From assembly GCA_008508345.1 (NCBI GenBank), contig QNGE01001217.1, positions 1-64,000 of the forward strand: a stretch of 64,000 nt of DNA, written 5' to 3'. How positions within the stretch are numbered: the first letter of the stretch is position 1; each line of letters begins with the position of its first letter. The stretch is from Paragonimus westermani (lineage: Eukaryota > Platyhelminthes > Trematoda > Plagiorchiida > Troglotrematidae). Made by a program: the position numbers and the translations under genes. Positions 39,687 through 52,020 of this stretch are shown piece after piece. The notes under the pieces were generated by a model. The model was not told where the DNA came from and searched no databases. It saw only the letters and a program-made list of their open reading frames with translations.

Positions 39687-39876
39687 CTTGGTTTGTAAGT
39701 GTCGCTTACCTTTTCGTGAGCGTATGTGCGTGTGTCTTTGCCTGTGGACTCGCATGACGCTGACCACATTGGTAGAGTGAAGGCGGTCTTAAGGGGTCGG
39801 AGTTAAGCGGCCAGACAAAATGTATCAATTCACCACGCTCTGCCAGTGCTGGTGTTGATGACAACTCACGCGAGAC

Positions 39877-39922
39877 GCACGCATATGTAAATGCGTGCCT
39901 GAGTGCGCGCGCGCGCGCACTC
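39877..39922. repeat. hairpin and alternating-GC palindrome upstream of HMX
   Basis: GCACGCAT (39877-39884) and ATGCGTGC (39891-39898) form an 8 bp hairpin with a 6-base loop. It is followed directly by a perfect 22 bp palindrome with a (GC)n core at 39901-39922. Both lie about 190-240 bases upstream of the proposed HMX start codon. Such alternating tracts can adopt Z-DNA or cruciform forms. A promoter role is unproven. Confidence 0.6.
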
Positions 39923-40142
39923 GAACACACGTTATGTCGTGTACCCTTGAGTTAGCCAACCCTCGTCTATCCTACGAACTCCAAGGTAGAATCCACTTCT
40001 CACCCTCCTCCCGAATATAATGAAGAACGTCCCAATTCAAATACAAATAGCTTCACTCAAACCACAGAAATCTGCAATGAGCTCTTACCGGTTGTTCAAA
40101 GTTCACAGGGGTGGCAACAAGTGAGACAATCGAGGCTACAAA

Positions 40143-40143
40143 C

Positions 40144-40180
<37 letters not shown>
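40143..40180. repeat. (CA)n microsatellite
   Basis: Sixteen pure CA units at 40149-40180, preceded by a short interrupted run. Confidence 0.97.
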
Positions 40181-40181
<1 letters not shown>

Positions 40182-41082
40182 GTTCTCACGCCGTGCGTTC
40201 ACATGGGGGTAACCAAGAGATATGACCATTAGAAAGAGCAAATTGGGCAGCGGGCAGCGAACAGCGGCGATAGTGACAACGGTAGGGACAGTGACAACAC
40301 CACCTCGATCCCAAGGGATGTCCAGACAACTGGGGTCTTATCAAAACACCAGATCTCGTCACTGCTAATGCACTGGAACTGGGAATTCACTGTGGTGAAC
40401 ACCATCCACTATAACAGAATAATTGCTCACATTGAAATTGTGACCAGAGTAATCCCTAATTTTCTGAAGATATACATGACACATGACGTGTTAACTGAAC
40501 AATAGCAAATACGGTGCTGTTTAGGTACGTGCCTAACATTTTCGTTGAAATATTTTATCTGATCCAAGTATAAATACAATGAACCTCCTTGTGGTACTGT
40601 TTCAGTGAGAGTGGACACGCTAGAAACATTTTTGTGACCGAAATTGATGTTGTTGGATTCCGAACAGAACTGTTAGCATTCCTGCCAAGACAATCAAGCC
40701 CAAGAATCATTTGCTGCATTTCATGTAACCTAGTGGATTGTTTGGGTAACTGAGATCATTTGTACAATTTCTGGGCTCCCGAAAACGTCTCACAGTTCAC
40801 ATGGTAAGGCGTCTGCCACTGTCCATGTTGTTTCTATCGCCACTTCTGGATCTCCTCCAAACATTCATGTAACGTTAAATCGGGCCGTACCGCCATCTTT
40901 CCTAAGTCGGGGATTTTCATACGTTTACGAACAAAGATATCCAGTGGGTTAGCCAACATGCTCTCACCCACTTTCCGTCGGGCTAGTTTGTTTACACACG
41001 TACGCCTCAATTCGAAAGGATTACAGTTCTCCAAAAATCTTCAAGATTTTTTAAGACGGTTCCAAAACTAAACTTCTGAAAG

Positions 41083-41105
41083 ATTACTATTACTATTACT
41101 ATTAC
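41083..41105. repeat. ATTACT tandem repeat
   Basis: Nearly four units of a 6 bp repeat (ATTACT three times, then ATTAC). Confidence 0.9.
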
Positions 41106-41164
41106 CGTCTTGACAGCATGTCCATAGGGAAGTGGATGGCCCGCGGTTAAAAAATGTCAATTAA

Positions 41165-41220
41165 GACGACAAAATATGGAGATCAGATCAGAGACGTCAA
41201 AATATGGAGATCAGATCAGA
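41165..41220. repeat. 28 bp tandem duplication
   Basis: Two adjacent 28 bp copies (41165-41192 and 41193-41220) differ at one base, so the duplication is probably recent. Confidence 0.92.
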
Positions 41221-41929
41221 GTAGGCACATGTGCATCTCGTCACAGTAGCCGTAGATTTGCCTGCTGTGTTTTACTTTGTTCTATTCCGAATTAACTGAC
41301 CAGTGCATACGGTACTACGCTTCCTTCGGTCTATGTGACTTTCTGTGGTCAAGAACGATTCAAGATTTTCAACAGTAGAAAACTATCACAGTTAACGTGG
41401 TCTGTCACATCTGTACTTTGGAGTAGATCTACTTTTGAAAAGTGCACTGATTGGAGGAGCCTAAATTTGTGCACTGTCAGCTAACGATCGATACCCAAGG
41501 CTTCTTGGTGGCAATGTACCGTGGAATAAAATGGTCTCACATACTTCACCTGGGGTCACATGTCGTTTAGCGGCTACAGTAAAATAACAGTTTAAGCAGT
41601 TTAGTTCAGATTAAAGTACATTATCAATTATACGCACTGTGCGTGATGTACACAAGGGCGCATGAGCACTCCCGACAGATGGAACTAGTAATGTTCATTC
41701 AAGTGCCCCCAACTAAAAACTGTTGGTTAATTTGACTGGGCACTGCTGAGCGCCGTTTTCCTCTTGACATAGGTGAAATTGCATATGGAAAGCGCAGTAA
41801 AGTTATCATGACTTTCTGCCCTTGTACCACAGTACCTATGACTTTAAACGGCGTACTCGTTCACATGCCAGTTGGATGCCGCCAGGCTGGTCACAACATA
41901 ACTGGAAGCTCACTTGAACAAGCTGAGCT

Positions 41930-42045
41930 CGAACCCGTGACCGACTTATCAGTACTTCGAGTGGGCAACATTGTCATATCCTGGGAAATCACTACATCAT
42001 TATATAACTGTCACGGTTATGAGAACTCGTCGCTAGTGCCACACT
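41930..42045 (-). repeat. possible SINE fragment, reverse orientation
   Basis: Read on the minus strand, GAGTGTGGCACTAGCGACGAG resembles the family block after the B box, especially the 53 kb copy. Weak match. Confidence 0.3.
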
Positions 42046-42177
42046 CGAAATTTAAACTGTAATTTTATCTTCATAAGATTGATTACCGCATCACTGATCT
42101 CTCAATAACACGACTGAGTTATCATGTGTAAACACACAAGCACATTCGCTTCTGATTAACAAGTTTGTTGAACCTTT

Positions 42178-42300
42178 CCATGTGCAAAGCTCGAGTATAC
42201 TGCTCCTTTCTGAAAGGGGCTGATTGAGAATCCATTGTGGATGCGAATGGCACACTTGTGAACACTGTGCAACTTATACCAAACACAATTCCCCACTGCT
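42178..42300 (+). repeat. SINE 3' half
   Basis: CTCGAGTATACTGCTCC, then TTTCTGAAAGGGGCTGATTGAG and GGATGCGAATGGCACAC. This aligns along its length with 15316-15400 of the best SINE copy. The tRNA-like head is absent. Confidence 0.6.
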
Positions 42301-42469
42301 CACCAGTAATCGAAACGTCGCTAAACAAGTTTACAGGTTACTAGGACTTCAACTAGGGAAGAAGGTCAAGTCACACAGTCGTCCACCGGAGCTGACAGGT
42401 CACTTACGGTACTTCTTCTCGAGTCGATAATACATTTCGGACTTTGCTCACTGGCGATTCTGGTTGAGC

Positions 42470-42560
42470 GTCCACGTGTGACAATTCCGTTTTGCCGGAT
42501 GACAGTTTGACCAGAGTTCAAATTTCAACATTGGCAGCTTTGATACTGGGATGATGTGTG
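42470..42560 (+). repeat. SINE head fragment
   Basis: CCAGAGTTCAAATTTCAAC, then TTGGCAGC and GGGATGATG. These are the B-box and following block of the family in the right order and spacing. Confidence 0.5.
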
Positions 42561-43616
42561 TATTTTTGCAGAAGTACAATCAAAATGATACCTCTTTATG
42601 GCAGATAAAATTGGTCAACGTTTTTGAAATTAGTGGCAGAATACGATGCTTATACTTTGAGTAAGACTTACGGGCTTTGTTGATGAAATACTCATTCCTC
42701 AGTGATCCTACTACTCAATATCTTACTGATAACGACTACTGTACACGGGCCCACTAGGAGCTGAGGGCAGACAACTCATGCCCACAAAATATCAAATAAG
42801 ACTGGATGTTCTTACTTTGCGCTGACTTTCAACAGACAAAATCTTAGCTTCGTTTGATGGGGCTACGCAGAGGAACACGGAATACAGAAGTTACGAATCA
42901 ACCCGATCCGCAAACAAATTGTATGGGCACAGTTTACTCTTTGACTGTTGCGCCGGATTGATAAAATCAGATTGGTGACGATAGTTTCGTATGGTTTAGA
43001 TGGTGTTTCGAATCGTGAACACAGTCTAGGTATTCGCGACGGACCACACGCAGAAATGGCCCTCACCGGAGTTACTCCGACCTGCTGAATAAAAATTATT
43101 TAAGCGTTTTGTTTATTTCAGGAATTATTTTATGATATTCATTCTAGGGGCATGTTGCTTTCATCAACCGAAGTCTCAATTGTCCGAGTCCAATTTTCCG
43201 GCCTGGACCAAATCGTCAGATAATTAGTACTGAAACACGCAAAGCAATTTTAAGTAAACTATACGCTACTCGTCCACACGATTTCTACTGTCGAAGCGAC
43301 TGGTAAGCTTTGATGAATTTTCTTCCCACAAGGTAGGCGGGCAGCGGAAATGATAGGCGCGGATGAGTTTTCCGTGGTCAATTGAGTCACACAAACGTTC
43401 CCTCTCTAGCCGCGATCACAACCTGCCTCTAACTTCCTTTCCCTCAGCATCCCAATAACCACATGCATCCATGTAGGAGCATATCAACCAGTGCACACAT
43501 TTGTGTTCACTCGCGTAGCCAGAGTAAGTGGTGTGCCATTCCAACGCACTTAGTTCCCGGTTTGAGACGACAGATGCGAATGAACGCTTCTGTCGTCGAT
43601 GTTCGTAAATATGTCA

Positions 43617-43633
43617 GTGTGTGTGTGTGTGTG
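43617..43633. repeat. (GT)n microsatellite
   Basis: About eight GT units. Confidence 0.95.
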
Positions 43634-43980
43634 GTTGTGGGCATACATAAAGCTGAATCTGATAGCATCACAAGTTGCACCACCCAACCCGAAACTCAGC
43701 CTAGAGGTACACGCCTGATATCTGTGCCACACAGGCGGAAGTCTTAGCGGCGACAACATGTCCCATTAAAACCGGACCTTATAACAGTTGCATTATCATG
43801 CACAATGGGTGAACAATTATCTGAATCTTTAGGGCATGAATGGGGTTTCCGGCATGAATTGTTATCTGTGTATGGTCTGTAAATGTAAAATTCCTGTCCT
43901 GCCCCCGGCCCAATGTTTACATGGAGCAACACCTCAATGGTCTGACAAACAAATAGATGTACAATCGCCTTGGTTGTTTG

Positions 43981-44017
43981 TATGCATGCATGCATGTGTG
44001 TGTGTGCGCGCGCGCAT
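43981..44017. repeat. alternating purine-pyrimidine tract
   Basis: A compound run, (TGCA)n then (TG)n then (CG)n, alternating without interruption for 37 bases. A classic Z-DNA-prone composition. Confidence 0.9.
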
Positions 44018-47000
44018 TTGTTCCTATTTCTCTACAGGACGCAATCGCGTGTAATCGTACTGAAACATGTGAATAGCTGCTTGAAATCATTAGTTATAAT
44101 TCCTTTAGTGTTATCCCAAGGGGGATTGTCGGCTGGTTTCTTCTTCCTTAATTCCACTGATCGATGAGTAGATCTATCACCGGCTTAACCCAAAATGATG
44201 GTGAGTACACAAATAATCTTTTTGTCAAATTATACCCACGATGGGACTGAGTATTATGAGCCATTGAAAAGTTCGAACACTTGCACATCAACCAGAGTCT
44301 GTGACTGTAGCACCCAATTAAATGATTGGTCAAACGTAACACTAGACTTCTTTTTTTATTCTAGATGGACGTTACTGTTAGAAACCGGATGGATTACAAA
44401 CTGCCTATGACATTCGTGTTTGGTGGGCAGGGGATGGACGTTAGTGACAGCGGACGAATAGCACGATCGAATTTTTTTTTCCGACGTACATCATTGGATG
44501 GCACCACCGATTAATAGGTCTCCTCGACGGTTGCCACGTGGTAGATGTGACCTAATCCAACTCTTTGCTCACTGACACATTTCGTTCATTTCGGTACCCC
44601 CTATGACAGGTCATCGTCTAATCGTCAGTTAGTCATTTAAAAGTGTTTTTAGTTATTTGTAGTCCATTAACCTAAAAATTCCTTAACTGCTAAAATAGTC
44701 AGGTGGTCAGTTAGGGGGTAAACAATGACACAATTGTGTGTGTGTAAACTAGATGAAAGTGAGGAGAGTAGCCTTCAGTGAGTCAGATAGGAAGGATGCA
44801 AAATGAAAGAATGTGTGCTACATCAAGATATTGGCAGAGAAGATCGTCATATTCTCCAACTAACTGGGAGGTTGATTAAGATAAGGAAAGTTATTTAAAT
44901 CCATACACAGTGTTCATAGGTTTTATAAAACCTGGCTTAATATACAGTTACACAATGGCTCCGTCGAACGGGAAGTTAGCAAACATACTAGTTAATTATC
45001 AGAAAATCTGGTGTAATTTCAACAAACGAAAAGCAGTGTCTAATATGCAAAAAGTCAGTTGCTATACTATTTTTTTAAACGAAAACGTGTTTCTTTCCAT
45101 GTGTGTAACGGTAAATGCGTTCGGAATACTTCATACTTTCTGAGACTTTCTGAAGGTGAAGAAAATACATGCCTATGTGCACATCCGAGGCCAGAGTGTG
45201 CGGCAGGATCCATCATATTTCCAGAAAACATACGTGAAACATGCTAAGCACATTAGTATCACCTGTCATTTCCGAACACCTTGCTGAAGTCATTTGGACT
45301 TTGTGTCAGCCAAACGGGTTGCCAATAATTCTTCATTTAGAGAACGCTCTGAAGCTCTGTATGCTCAGACCCAACCATTGTATCCACACCCTACTCAATA
45401 ACAGTCTGATTGGCACTGGACCGACCGGAGTTAGTTAAACACTTACGACGGCTACTGCTAGGACTACTACCGCTACCCGTAGAATAACAACCGGGTCAGT
45501 CATCACAACAACTTGAGTAGTCAGTACATCATGCACCAAACCGTATTCAGAATGATTCGTGTCTAACACAGAAACGGACCGATAGGGGCGCAACACAGGC
45601 GGAAACACCAAGCCCTCTTATTCAGCATCCTTGCGTCGGTAGTCGTTTTCTGTTTGGGGGTCAAACGGTGGTCATTAAAGTTTCACCAATGTGAAAACAC
45701 GTTCACCGGTACCAAGTAGATGCTGTTCGTGATTAAGAGATTGTGACATAGCTGACGTACGAAATTAAGATGGTACTGGTGTTGGTGATACGGTTGGCGA
45801 CCATGTGCAGGTATTGTGGGCATGTGCAGTTCGAGAGTAGGCAGGCAGTCCGCAGAAGCGATAGTGGTCCTTCTAGCGACTACCTATACCAGCATATGTG
45901 GTCAGATCACTTTGACCTGCGACCAAGATGGCAAGCGCAGCAATCCACAGGATGTGCGTACTGTGTATGTGTGTTTGTGGGTAGTAGCAGGTTCGACCAA
46001 ACATTACTTACGATGACTGTGTGATATTCTTGTGTTTTGGATGTACCATCGCACGTCTTTGTGTGGGCGCACGACAATGTGTATCCACATGGAACCGCCG
46101 GAGTCGTATGGGACCGAGTATACAAAATCATATGAAACGTACACATACACTTTTACTTTTAACAGACTAGCAGCACAATTATGGAAGAGTTTTTGTAAGT
46201 GTGCGTACACACAGATTTGTCATAAAGCGGATGTTAGTACGGATTGTTATTAGAACAAAATCAACAATTTGGTACCGTTAAAAGTTTACGCCTCTTGTAG
46301 AATCAATAGATGTACATGTTTGTATGCACTTTGGAAATGTGAAAACTGATTTATGTGAACAATAAGGACGCGGCAACCTTGATTAGTTAGAAGACTGGAA
46401 GGAGTGCACTTGCGTGGTGACTGTTGATAAAATTGTCCTTGGCGAATGGTGCAGGCAAAGTTTATTTGTTTATTTATGAGCAGGTTTAAGTGAAAATGGG
46501 GTGATAGAGCTGGTCGCGATAGAAAACCATAAAATTCGCCTCCATTCAGATAAGGCGGAAATTCAAATCACCTATGCTACAAGAGTGAGAGCATCATCAA
46601 TGTGACTAGTAGGCGATTGAAAAATGTCTGGAATAGAGTTGGGGCAATGTCTGTTGTAACAAAGCCAGTTTTTGGGTTTTCACTGTGAACTATCATAACA
46701 GGTACTGTCCACCATACCTGAAAATTCGTTGTTTGCAGCAACAACGAACGCCTGAAGAAGGAATGCGCATTGTGTGCGTTAAAAGCAGCCTTTTTTCAAC
46801 TGAAAATCAATATCTTACGTGGTGAGTTTTGCAAAGGATTGCCATTACTAAACTTCTCATACTGGTAGAAAAATCCGAACCACAGGGACACTTAGCACCA
46901 AGGAATCCGTGAGTCCGCCTAGTATCGCAGTGGGGAAACGACCTCTAGAAACGAGGTAACAACTGAGACAGACTTCTGTAGAGAATACTATATGGGGAAC

Positions 47001-47659
47001 AGCAGCCGTTTGTCCAGTGTTTTATCTGAATGCTTCGGTGTTTGTCTTCTTACCAGCCCGTTTGTTGCAGCTGTGAACGATTGACGAAATTATGTGATAC
47101 CGGGTATATTCTTGATAAGGGTAATGAACCGAATGTATCTGTGAGTGTATTAACAGTTTAGCTGATATTCGCACGTATGACGCAATGGGACGAACAGATC
47201 TTCGACAGAACTCAAGCTTCAATTGACTCGTCCTTTCGAGACAATAAAATGTAGTTCAGGTTTCTGCAGTGTGTTATGGGACGAATATCGAAAGTAATGT
47301 TGGTGTCGTTTGTGACATTTTGCTATCTGTAGGAGACCGGATGGTAGTTTAGAATGTGAAGTTCCTAGGTACAGGACTCATTTGGCACATCAAAGACAAA
47401 CACGTACAAAAGTGAGTGCTACTCAGCTAAAAACGCCAATTAATGCGAACATTGAAATGCCCGGAAGTTTATACACTAATCAACAGTTCCTAATTACTGG
47501 GTAAAGTGCTGTCAAGAAAAATACCACTGACATCGTATTTGTTTACATTGTAATGCATTTAGACTTTGAACGGCCATGACATTCAGGTGGTCACACTGAT
47601 AAATATATTTCAGTTCAAACAGAAACTGCATCTTTTGGTTTAATTTCAGCAGCACTCGG
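44018..47659. other. no recognisable gene
   Basis: Short frames only. The plus-strand frame 45770-46024 contains a Cys-x2-Cys and a His-x4-His spaced about 25 residues apart, but nothing else of a zinc-finger gene. A B-box-like GGAAATTCAAATC at about 46557 may be another SINE trace. Confidence 0.4.
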
Positions 47660-47850
47660 ATTTACTATAAGTCTTTGCATCCCCATAGTCTTTTTAGTCG
47701 ACCTCTTTTGAAAAGCAACACTACACCCCTATTTCGTTGCCATTAGGCGTCAACAATCATGCACGTCTTTGCCAAGATAGGAATTTCAACTCAGAACAGG
47801 ATTTCAATGAGGTAACCGTGGTAATCGTTCGGCCATATATTAAGCACAAC
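47660..47850 (-). repeat. SINE copy, reverse orientation
   Basis: On the minus strand: CACGGTTACCTCATTGAAA, TGAGTTGAAATTCC (B box), TTGGCAAAGA, then GTTGCTTTTCAAAAGAGGTCG. This is the full family order. Confidence 0.6.
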
Positions 47851-50800
47851 CGATTTACCATGTCTTTGTGCTTGACCACTTTCGTAAATCTTCCATAGAG
47901 ACTGGTTTGGAAACTGACCGTTAGCAGTGGGTTTTCTGTCAACACGCACAAGATTTTAAGCTAAGATACGAAGTAAGCTAATTGGTGGCAAGCTGGAAAG
48001 AATCTGCCTACATCTTCATTATGTTTTTGCGAGATAAAACCACCTGACAAAAAGAGCCGAAGCATGATCTTCGGAGTAACCTACGTTACGTTCTTGCCAT
48101 TCGTATGAAAGCGTGGTTTGATAGACTTTTAGGAAAAACTGTTCATTAGCCAAATCATTTAATGTGAAACATCTGATTGAAAAAGGCCTTTAAAGATAGC
48201 ACTTTTTGACGGTATACTGGCTGCGTTGATTCGTGTGTTAAACGGTAAGGTACTATTGTCCTATAGAGACCATGCCCCAGACTCGATCACAGTGCAAGGT
48301 TATGGTAACAGCTTTGCCTGGGTCTCCATAAAAAGATCACGACGTCCGTCAACACAGTGTTATCTCTGCCTAACTGATGTTCACACTAAGAAAGACAGGA
48401 TTCTGTTGACAGCTCATGTTGTTCCACGCCGTCGACGTCATCCGCTTTACATGTCGCTTTTGTCATTCAGTTGCTTTTCAAACGTCATTTCAGTGGTGGG
48501 CTGCAGATACAATGTAACTAAAGCGCGTATGTCCTGGTTTCATTTACTCAATGTGTTGTACGTACTTTTTGTCTGAGAGATCATCGGCACTTGTGAACCA
48601 GGAACTTGAACAAACAACGATACTGTAGCGATCCAGTTAGCTGTTCAACGACAGACAATTCAGTAGGCGGCGAAACCGTGTTAACTTACCGACAATCACT
48701 TGAATATCATAAGGATAGCGCACAGATTGTGATGTCACTTGAGTGAAATCAAAACAGATGGAAGCATTCTACAAAGTTTATTTGGAACTTATTCAAAAAA
48801 TGTTATAAACCATCACCACTAAGCGATCTTGCTCGGTGTAATGTAAATTGGGACCTATCACGTTCGAGACGCCAGATGGTTAATAAAACGCAAGTTTATT
48901 TTGCAGCAATAAAATAATTAAGCTTTGTTTGTCCGCCTTGTTTCTTGGATTAGGTGGCACATGTCAGCCAAATGTTACATTTAATAGGTGACCATCTGTC
49001 CTCCACCCCATTTCCTAGAAACAGCAAGAATGGGCTGGAATGCAGCTGTGGTTAGTTAAAAACAACATACACGGTTTTAAAGAGCGAACGACATTGCCGG
49101 TAAGCAAACCAATTTAGTCATCCTTCATATGGTATGCCGTGGGCGATTCCCATTTACAAGTAGGGACATAAGCCTTCGAAATCAGATAAAAAACACGCCG
49201 AGAGAGCCGGTCCCGCTGATACGCATCCCCCATTGGATCGTCCTCCGATCTGATTCGTCCTTTCTGATTGTACCCCTAAGTGACCTTACACAAGAACGCC
49301 ATGTGTCATCCTGAGTGTCAGTCTTGTGGCCCCAAAGTGGATAGGGCAATTAGCCAGACTAAACGAACGCGTCTTGATGGCGTTTATCATGGTGTTGAAT
49401 CTGTCAGCCTAGTTAATTACCGTATAGCCTCGGGCATCCTAACTGGGAGCTTGGTGCAATGCCCCGATAGTCAGTTGATAGGATAAAGACAACTTATTAT
49501 ATTTTGCCTCATTAACCAGCCCAGATTCAGGAAACGCGGGGTAAACCTTTACTTTAAGTGCTAGGATGTGGAACGCAATTTCAAAGAAAGTTGACAAAGC
49601 TGTCCTGATCAACCAGCGAGTTTAGTGTTGTATGATGTTAGAAGGAGCACCAAAATACACTTTCCTGTGCAAAGAAGACCTAACGTGAAAATTTCGTTTT
49701 TCTATTCATGCAGAATAGTGGGATGTTGACCAGGAGTATCAGTTCTTCAATTCGTCCGAGCATAAAATATTTTGTGCAGAAGCGTGAATAAGTGCTTATG
49801 ATACTAGTACGAATGTAGGTAAATTCATGATCTACCTACCTATCTCATGCGGCTGAGGCTGAACAGGAACGAACACAGGCAGTGTCCACTAACAGGCATT
49901 GCTATCAGGTCAGCATAGCTGAGACGCTTCCTTTTCGAAAATGGATAAAAACAACACTACTTGTACCGTCAACTTTGGCTGTCTGATTCCCAGCCTGAGT
50001 TAGACTGATGTTTTGTAATTTTACATAATATTTCGCGACACGGTATGTACTTCCGAATACCAACCATTTAGTTGATGTTGGATTAGTTACGCTCATCTGC
50101 GCGGTCAAAGTAGGATTCCAAACTTGAAGACATTCATGTAAGCCCAGGGGTTGCACCTTGGACTGTTCTATACATTCGCAGCACTTATACTTGTTAGATG
50201 AACCATGAAACGCATTTATCTTACATGCATGCTAAATTTGCTAAATTTGTCGAAATTTATCCATCATTCTGCACTTTGAATATGCGTTCATCGGTAAAAT
50301 TTTTACCTTCTGTCTCCTTGAACGCACTGTCGGTTAAGGATAAACACCCGGTGGAATATTTATCACCTTTCGATCGTACTAACATTCTGTGCTTATTGTT
50401 ACAAATTCGGACAATCAAGTTTCATGCGAGATCAGATTCAGGATTACCGTGTCCACAGCTTGTATTCGCTTGCGCTTAATTACTCTTGGTGATCGTACTA
50501 TGGCCAATCTAACTGGGACAATGTGATATGAACTGTGAGGTTGGATAATGATCTTTATGTGACAGCTAAGCCTCTGCTGAACCGTATGGAAATTGCAACA
50601 CCATCTGGAAATTGGCGTAAGGTACGAACCAACAAATACTTCTTTGCATTCCTAGTTATGCGCGATGGCGTTTGTGAACGCTGCATACTACGTTAATTAA
50701 CTCAGTGACCATTTCGTCGTTGCTCACTCTAGTGCCCCAGCTATCGGCAGTCTGCGATGAGTCAACTGTTCGGAGGAGTAATCTTTCCGAGAATAGAATG

Positions 50801-51688
50801 ATGCCTGTGCGTCCACATGGTATGACCAAAAATGGAAATCAGTGGATGAAGGATAACACGGGAAACTGAATGAAGTAGCAGTGAAAAGAATCGGTTGAAC
50901 CGGCGTCAATTAGGAGACAAACTCCCACGACCAGTGACATGAGTTAACGGGACAGAATCCGGCGGAAGTATTCACGGTGTATGACCGGAAACCTCTCACT
51001 GATTTATCGGCTGAAATCCCAGTCTATACACCTAAGCACGTGATCGGCGGCATGTACGTGCTAAACATACGCCACAGGTATTCCTTTATCGAACGGCTTT
51101 CCATTCGCACTCCACTCTTCCATCAATACAAGACTGCTGACTTTCAGTAGCCGAGTTGCCACGTTCCGTTCGTCAGTCTGAACAAATTGCACGGCATAAC
51201 TGAGTTTACAGTGATTATGATCACCAGCATTTTGTCTGAAAAACAATCATCAGTTGCGAGTGCACAACTAAATACCAAAGATATGCACTTGTCTGCAATA
51301 AGCAGACACGGTTAGCGTGATAAAGGTTAACATTGGTCCGTTGTGTGCAACTGCCACCGTTAAAATGGATACGGTTTATTGTGGATGAATAAACTGATGA
51401 TTAGCTTGATATGCTGGCCAATAAGTGACCAATAGAAAGAGTAAATTAATAGTGTTCACCTAACAACACAGTATCGTGTTGAGTGACATGACTACCGTCG
51501 AACACTACTCACATTTACAGATACATTTCGCGTTCGAATAAATTTGTAAGCACGGCAGTGTCAGACAAGCGAAAGTAGTCATCACTGGAGCTATCGAAGC
51601 AGTTTGGCCCAATTGTACCTGAATTTGATATATTATTGCTTGTAAGTTACACTCGCAAATGACACAAACTTTATACAGGACTGCGCTA
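47851..51688. other. no recognisable gene
   Basis: The 116-codon plus-strand frame at 48226-48576 starts with TTG and has no known domain. Other frames overlap on both strands. I see no gene I can support. Confidence 0.4.
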
Positions 51689-52020
51689 GACCACGTAAAC
51701 AGCATGTCAATCAAAATGAGGGCGGTTCCGGCGAGTTTAAACAGCCAAGCGTTCGCGCACAAACGGTCCCCCAATGGAGACGTCCTAATGGGTTGTTTAC
51801 GCCTCCTCCCAACATTCACATAACCATGGTAGAATGCCGCCAAATGAAGTCACCAGATCCAATGTTTGTCCTGAGTTCCAACGGCACGGACTTGCACACG
51901 AGCCGCGATAGTTCGCGACGCCCCCCTGGTACACAGTCCATTGGACGTCTCTGTGATACCGTTGTGCCTGTTCTACTGTTTGTGCAGAGTTGATGCTCAG
52001 TTTCGTTAAGCTGGTGAACA
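51689..52020 (-). repeat. left arm of a 332 bp near-identical inverted repeat
   Basis: The reverse complement matches 53368-53699 base for base without gaps (paired coordinates sum to 105388), with five mismatches that all lie near the two ends. About 300 bases in the middle are identical. The arm is visibly G+C-richer than its flanks. Its frames lack start and splice context on both copies, so coding potential is undecided. Confidence 0.95.

Larger units (their letters stand above)
40181..41929. other. no recognisable gene; small tandem repeats
   Basis: Upstream flank of the homeobox gene. A minus-strand frame at 40834-41034 reads like protein (67 codons, rich in Arg, Lys and Leu), but it begins with TTG, lacks splice context and matches no family I know. 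An ATTACT run and a 28 bp duplication are listed separately. Confidence 0.4.

Noticed and set aside
40834..41034. Protein-like minus-strand frame upstream of HMX, considered as an upstream HMX exon
   Set aside because: No donor that joins to exon A in phase could be found and the peptide matches nothing known.
48226..48576. 116-codon plus-strand frame
   Set aside because: Starts with TTG and not ATG, has no domain, and its length is within chance for a 64 kb window.
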